DNA of 64,000 bases from Qipengyuania gaetbuli (GTDB lineage: Bacteria > Pseudomonadota > Alphaproteobacteria > Sphingomonadales > Sphingomonadaceae), in NCBI RefSeq assembly GCF_009827315.1, contig NZ_WTYF01000004.1, forward strand, positions 1,798,001-1,862,000, written 5' to 3'. The notes beneath the pieces are model-generated. The model made no database searches. It was not told the DNA's origin and saw only the letters and a program-made list of their open reading frames with translations. This document shows positions 61,111 through 64,000 of this stretch, piece by piece (positions within the stretch are counted from its first letter, which is position 1; each line of letters opens with the position of its first letter). A program made the translations under genes and the position numbers.

Positions 61111-61782
61111 ATGAGCGGCTCGGGAACAGCGCGGCGAATCGGTCTGCTGGGTGGCAGTTTCAACCCGGCCCATGGCGGGCACCGGCGCATCTCGCTGTTC
61201 GCGCTCGAAGCGCTCGGCCTCGACGAGGTCTGGTGGCTGGTATCGCCGGGTAACCCGTTGAAACCCAAGGCGGGAATGGCCCCGCTCGCCGCGCGCCTCG
61301 CCTCTGCGGCGCAGCAGGCCAGGCGGGCCCCGATCCGCGCCACCGCGATCGAGCGCGAGCTTGGCACGCGCTACACCGTCGACACGCTGGGCGCGATCCA
61401 GCGGCGCTATCCGAAATTCGAATTCGTCTGGCTGATGGGGTCGGACAACCTTGCCCAGTTCCACCTGTGGCGCGACTGGCGGGGAATAGCGCGCAGGATG
61501 CCGATTGCGGTGATCGCGCGGCCCGGCTATGATGCGGATGCTGTCGCGAGCCCCGCGATGGCCTGGCTGAGGCGCTACCGCGTTCCTCTCGCCAGCTTTG
61601 CAAATGGGGGCGAATGGAGCGCACCGGCACTGGTGACATTGCGTTTCGATCCCGACCCGCGTTCGGCAACGGCCATCCGCCGCGCCGACCCCGACTGGGC
61701 ATCGCACCACGCCGGTTTTTCCCCGCGAGACCAGGTGACACACCGCCTCATTCCTCACGAGGAGGAAGCGACTGCGCCATGA
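61111..61782 (+). CDS. nadD: nicotinate-nucleotide adenylyltransferase
   Basis: The 223-residue nucleotidyltransferase has the GGSFNPAHGGHRRIS motif (normally H-x-G-H), VSPGNPLKPK, and FVWLMGSDNLAQFHLWRDW. It makes deamido-NAD from nicotinate mononucleotide. The start ATG at 61111 directly follows a GANTC site. It begins a nadD-rsfS-rlmH-envC series common in alphaproteobacteria. Confidence 0.94.
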   Translation: MSGSGTARRIGLLGGSFNPAHGGHRRISLFALEALGLDEVWWLVSPGNPLKPKAGMAPLAARLASAAQQARRAPIRATAIERELGTRYTVDTLGAIQRRYPKFEFVWLMGSDNLAQFHLWRDWRGIARRMPIAVIARPGYDADAVASPAMAWLRRYRVPLASFANGGEWSAPALVTLRFDPDPRSATAIRRADPDWASHHAGFSPRDQVTHRLIPHEEEATAP

Positions 61783-61839
61783 TGCGCGTTGTCTTTTCCA
61801 TGGCCTCAGCCCCTGCATCTTGGAGTACAGTGCACGCCT

Positions 61840-62256
61840 ATGACACAGGCGCATACCGACCCGGCGCGTACCGGGACCGACACGGCGAAGGTCGTCCGCA
61901 TGGCTGATGCCGGTGACGCCCTGCTTTCGCTCGTGCTCAAGCAGCTCGACGACGACCAGGCCCAGGAGGTCGTGACCATCGACCTCGAGGGGAAGACCTC
62001 GATTGCCGATCACATGGTGATCGCATCGGGCCGTTCGACCCGCCAGGTGGCCTCGATGGCGCAGAAGCTGGCTGAAGAGATCAAGAAGAACGGCTTCGGC
62101 CCGGTGAAGCTCGAAGGGCTTCCGGCCGCGGACTGGGTCCTGATCGATGCCGGCGATGTCGTGGTGCATCTCTTCCGCCCCGAAGTCCGCAGCTTCTACA
62201 ACCTGGAGCGCATGTGGGCCTTCGGTGATGCGCCGCCGGTAGCCGGTACGGCGTAA
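61840..62256 (+). CDS. rsfS: ribosomal silencing factor RsfS
   Basis: The 138-residue protein has the RsfS/Iojap core: IDLEGKTSIADHMVIASGRSTRQVASMAQ, GFGPVKLEGLPAADWVLIDAGDVVVHLFRPEVRSFYNLERMW. It binds uL14 and stops joining of ribosomal subunits in starvation. The start ATG at 61840 has only a distant GGAG. An inner ATG at 61900 would give 118 residues. It follows nadD by 57 bases. Confidence 0.92.
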   Translation: MTQAHTDPARTGTDTAKVVRMADAGDALLSLVLKQLDDDQAQEVVTIDLEGKTSIADHMVIASGRSTRQVASMAQKLAEEIKKNGFGPVKLEGLPAADWVLIDAGDVVVHLFRPEVRSFYNLERMWAFGDAPPVAGTA

Positions 62257-62265
62257 ACCGTTTTG

Positions 62266-62352
62266 CGCTCGCGCCTCCGCGCGAGCGTCCTCGGTGCCAT
62301 TCCTCCGCTTCGCTGCGGGCACCTGCGGGCGGGCAGTCGCCCTTTGACTGCC
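62266..62352. other. three consecutive hairpins in the rsfS-rlmH gap
   Basis: Hairpin 1 (62266-62287) has a perfect 9-bp stem. Hairpin 2 (62293-62323) has a 6-bp stem with a long loop. Hairpin 3 (62332-62352) has a 7-bp stem. None is followed by a T run, so termination is unlikely. They may act as mRNA processing, protection or translation signals. Confidence 0.4.
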
Positions 62353-62366
62353 GTGACTCCACGCAG

Positions 62367-62810
62367 GTGAAACCACGGGTTCGCGCTTTGCTGCTCCACG
62401 TCATCGCTCGCGGAAAGATTGCCCGCTCGCCCGAGGCGGAACTGGTTGCGCGCTATGAGAAGCGGCTGACCTGGCCGGTCAAATTCACCGAGCTGCCCGA
62501 TACGGGCGGGCGCATTCCCGAACCCCAAACTCCGTGCAAGACCGTGCTGCTCGACGAGCGGGGCAGGGACCTTCCGTCCGAAGAATTGGCCGCGATCCTC
62601 GAGCGCTGGCGCGACGACGGGATGCGCGAATGCCGCTTTGTGCTGGGTGCGGCGGACGGGCATTCGGAAGAGGAGCGACGCGAGGCGGACCTGCTGCTCG
62701 CTTTCGGCAAGGCGACCTGGCCGCACCTGCTTGCCCGCGCCATGCTGGCCGAACAACTCTACCGCGCGACGACGATCATCGCCGGACACCCCTATCATCG
62801 CAGCGGCTGA
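62367..62810 (+). CDS. rlmH: 23S rRNA (pseudouridine1915-N3)-methyltransferase RlmH
   Basis: The SPOUT methyltransferase has LLLHVIARGKIARSPEAELVARYEKRL, KTVLLDERGRDLPSEELA, VLGAADGH, and the C-terminal TTIIAGHPYHRSG knot. It methylates pseudouridine 1915 of 23S rRNA. From the GTG at 62367 it is 147 residues. A TTG at 62388 would match the usual family length (140) better. Neither has a strong ribosome binding site. Confidence 0.91.
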   Translation: MKPRVRALLLHVIARGKIARSPEAELVARYEKRLTWPVKFTELPDTGGRIPEPQTPCKTVLLDERGRDLPSEELAAILERWRDDGMRECRFVLGAADGHSEEERREADLLLAFGKATWPHLLARAMLAEQLYRATTIIAGHPYHRSG

Positions 62811-62828
62811 TGCTGCAGGAGTGACGCC

Positions 62829-64000
62829 ATGATCCGTGTCGCCCTCCCGCTTATGGCCGCATCGCTGGCGCTTGCTGTCGCGCTGCCCGGCATCGCCATG
62901 CCCGGAAGCAGCGACGCGGCGCGCTTCGCCGATGCCGCCGATGCGCGCGAGGCGCTGGAAGCAGCGCGCCAGCAGCAGCGCAATGCCCGCGCCCGCGCCG
63001 AGCGGCTCGAGCGCCAGTCCGTCCGCTCGGAAGCCACAGCCGACAAGGCGCAGGCCGATGCCGCCGCGCTGGCCGCGCGTGTGCAGCAGTCCGAAGCGGC
63101 GATCACCGCCGCCGAGGCGGAGCTCGCGCTGGTGGAAGGCCAGCGGCTCGCGCTCGACCGCCAGCTGGCCCGCAAGCGCGAACCGCTGATGCGCCTTACC
63201 GCTGCGCTCCAGACCATGTCGCGCCGCCCGCTGGCGCTGGCGGCCTTGCAGCCCGGATCGCTGGAAGATGTCGTCCACACCCGCGCCGCGCTGGCGTCGG
63301 CCATGCCGGTCGTGAGGGAGCGGACCCGCGCATTGCGGGGCGATCTCGACCGGGCCCGCGCGCTCGAGAAAAGCCGCGCCGACACGCTCGGCAGCCTCCG
63401 TTCCGCGCAGGCGAGCCTGACGTCACGCCGCAAGGAACTCGTGGCGCTGGCGGAGAAGGAGCGCGTGCTGGCCCGCCGCGCTGCAGGCGGCGCATCGCGC
63501 GAGGCGGAACGCGCGCTGGTGCTTTCCGAAGAAGCACGCGATCTCGACGCGCTGGTGGGCGAGCTCGAATTGGCCGGCGCCCTGCGCGTGCGCCTCGCAG
63601 CGCTTCCCGGCCCTGTCCTGCGCCCGGAAGAGGGCAAGGCCGCCGCGCCGCAGCCCGTCGCCGTGCCCAGTCCCGATTCGACCGAGGCGCCCTCGCGCTA
63701 CCTCCTGCCGGTCGCAGGCCGCGTGGTGGCGGGTTTCGGCGAAGCGAGCGTCGCCGGTTCGCGCACCTCGGGTATCGCCATCGCCCCGCGTCCGCGCGCG
63801 CAGATCGTCTCGCCGGGTGCGGGCCGCGTCGCTTTTGCTGGGCCCTATCGCGGCTTCGGCTCGATCGTGATCGTCGAGCACGGCAATGGCTGGACCAGCC
63901 TCGTCACGGGCCTCGGCAATGTGGCGGTCGAGGTGGGCCAGAACGTCACGGCCGGTTCGCCATTGGGGCAGGCACCGCTGCGCAGGCCCGAAATCGCGCT
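62829..64000 (+). CDS. envC: EnvC-like murein hydrolase activator with degenerate LytM domain (3' end outside window)
   Basis: The visible 390 residues open with a signal peptide (about 1-23). A long Ala/Arg/Glu-rich coiled coil follows (about 30-260), then a LytM-like domain (from about 290). The zinc-binding H-x-G-x-D-F position reads RTSGIAI, and the Y-x-H position reads VTGLG. The protease activity therefore looks lost, as in E. coli EnvC, which activates amidases at division. It lies 18 bases after rlmH. The gene runs off the right edge; S41 peptidase genes often follow in relatives. Confidence 0.85.
   Translation, partial: MIRVALPLMAASLALAVALPGIAMPGSSDAARFADAADAREALEAARQQQRNARARAERLERQSVRSEATADKAQADAAALAARVQQSEAAITAAEAELALVEGQRLALDRQLARKREPLMRLTAALQTMSRRPLALAALQPGSLEDVVHTRAALASAMPVVRERTRALRGDLDRARALEKSRADTLGSLRSAQASLTSRRKELVALAEKERVLARRAAGGASREAERALVLSEEARDLDALVGELELAGALRVRLAALPGPVLRPEEGKAAAPQPVAVPSPDSTEAPSRYLLPVAGRVVAGFGEASVAGSRTSGIAIAPRPRAQIVSPGAGRVAFAGPYRGFGSIVIVEHGNGWTSLVTGLGNVAVEVGQNVTAGSPLGQAPLRRPEIA

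Noticed and set aside
1..64000. tRNA, rRNA, CRISPR arrays, insertion sequences, prophage
   Set aside because: No T-loop-like GGTTCGAATCC segments in a cloverleaf context, no regular repeat arrays, and no transposase, integrase or phage motifs were seen in any frame with gene-like codon use.

Overview
The window is about 64 kb of dense, high-GC bacterial chromosome. Short operons are often joined by 4-base or 8-base overlaps. I see no insertion sequence, prophage, CRISPR array, tRNA or rRNA. Gene content and order point to Alphaproteobacteria, order Sphingomonadales, most likely Erythrobacteraceae. The clues are a PopZ-family protein, TrcR (DUF1013), CarD, a Suv3-like helicase next to an S4 protein and FdxA, DUF1491, DUF6489, and a Caulobacter-like origin neighbourhood. 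The genus is inferred, not proven.

Layout. 1-5.5 kb: a LytS-type histidine kinase cut by the left edge, class I fumarase, a shortened PCMT-like protein joined to a TolC channel, and a PopZ-family gene. 5.5-11.8 kb: an S9 peptidase, a thioredoxin-like ferredoxin, a CBS protein, an A-type Fe-S carrier, exonuclease III, a SleB-type hydrolase, DUF1491 and a thioesterase. 11.8-28.4 kb: the predicted replication origin neighbourhood. Leftward genes (PPSR, maf, aroE, coaE, dnaQ, hpf) and rightward genes (hemE, hemJ, rho, then after an insertion mnmE, mnmG, rsmG, parA, parB) diverge from the hemE/PPSR intergenic region. That region has a perfect DnaA box, an AT-rich block and seven GANTC sites. Three parS-like palindromes lie in mnmE-parA. 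A BLUF photoreceptor, a GltB-like oxidoreductase and a dienelactone hydrolase gene sit between rho and mnmE.

28.4-44.6 kb: metabolic, envelope and regulatory genes. These include an acyl-CoA dehydrogenase, Sua5/TsaC, the CarD-FdxA-S4-Suv3 cluster, an M23 peptidase, hemB, two GNATs and a gamma carbonic anhydrase. 44.6-53.9 kb: YoaK, an ATP-dependent ligase with its exonuclease partner, a second S9 peptidase, ClpA and a quinone oxidoreductase. 53.9-64 kb: GST, a PlcP-like phosphoesterase with an Agt-like glycosyltransferase (probable phospholipid-to-glycolipid remodelling, with three 11-bp-phased Pho-box-like repeats upstream), TrcR, an acyl-CoA ligase, bactofilin with an M23 peptidase, and nadD-rsfS-rlmH-envC running off the right edge.

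The most notable non-coding signals are the origin, the parS sites, GANTC clusters at four loci (origin, popZ-like gene, carD, and the M23/nadD divergent promoter), the Pho-box-like array, and a terminator hairpin whose 3' arm carries the next gene's ribosome binding site. All calls come from reading the sequence. No database search was run.
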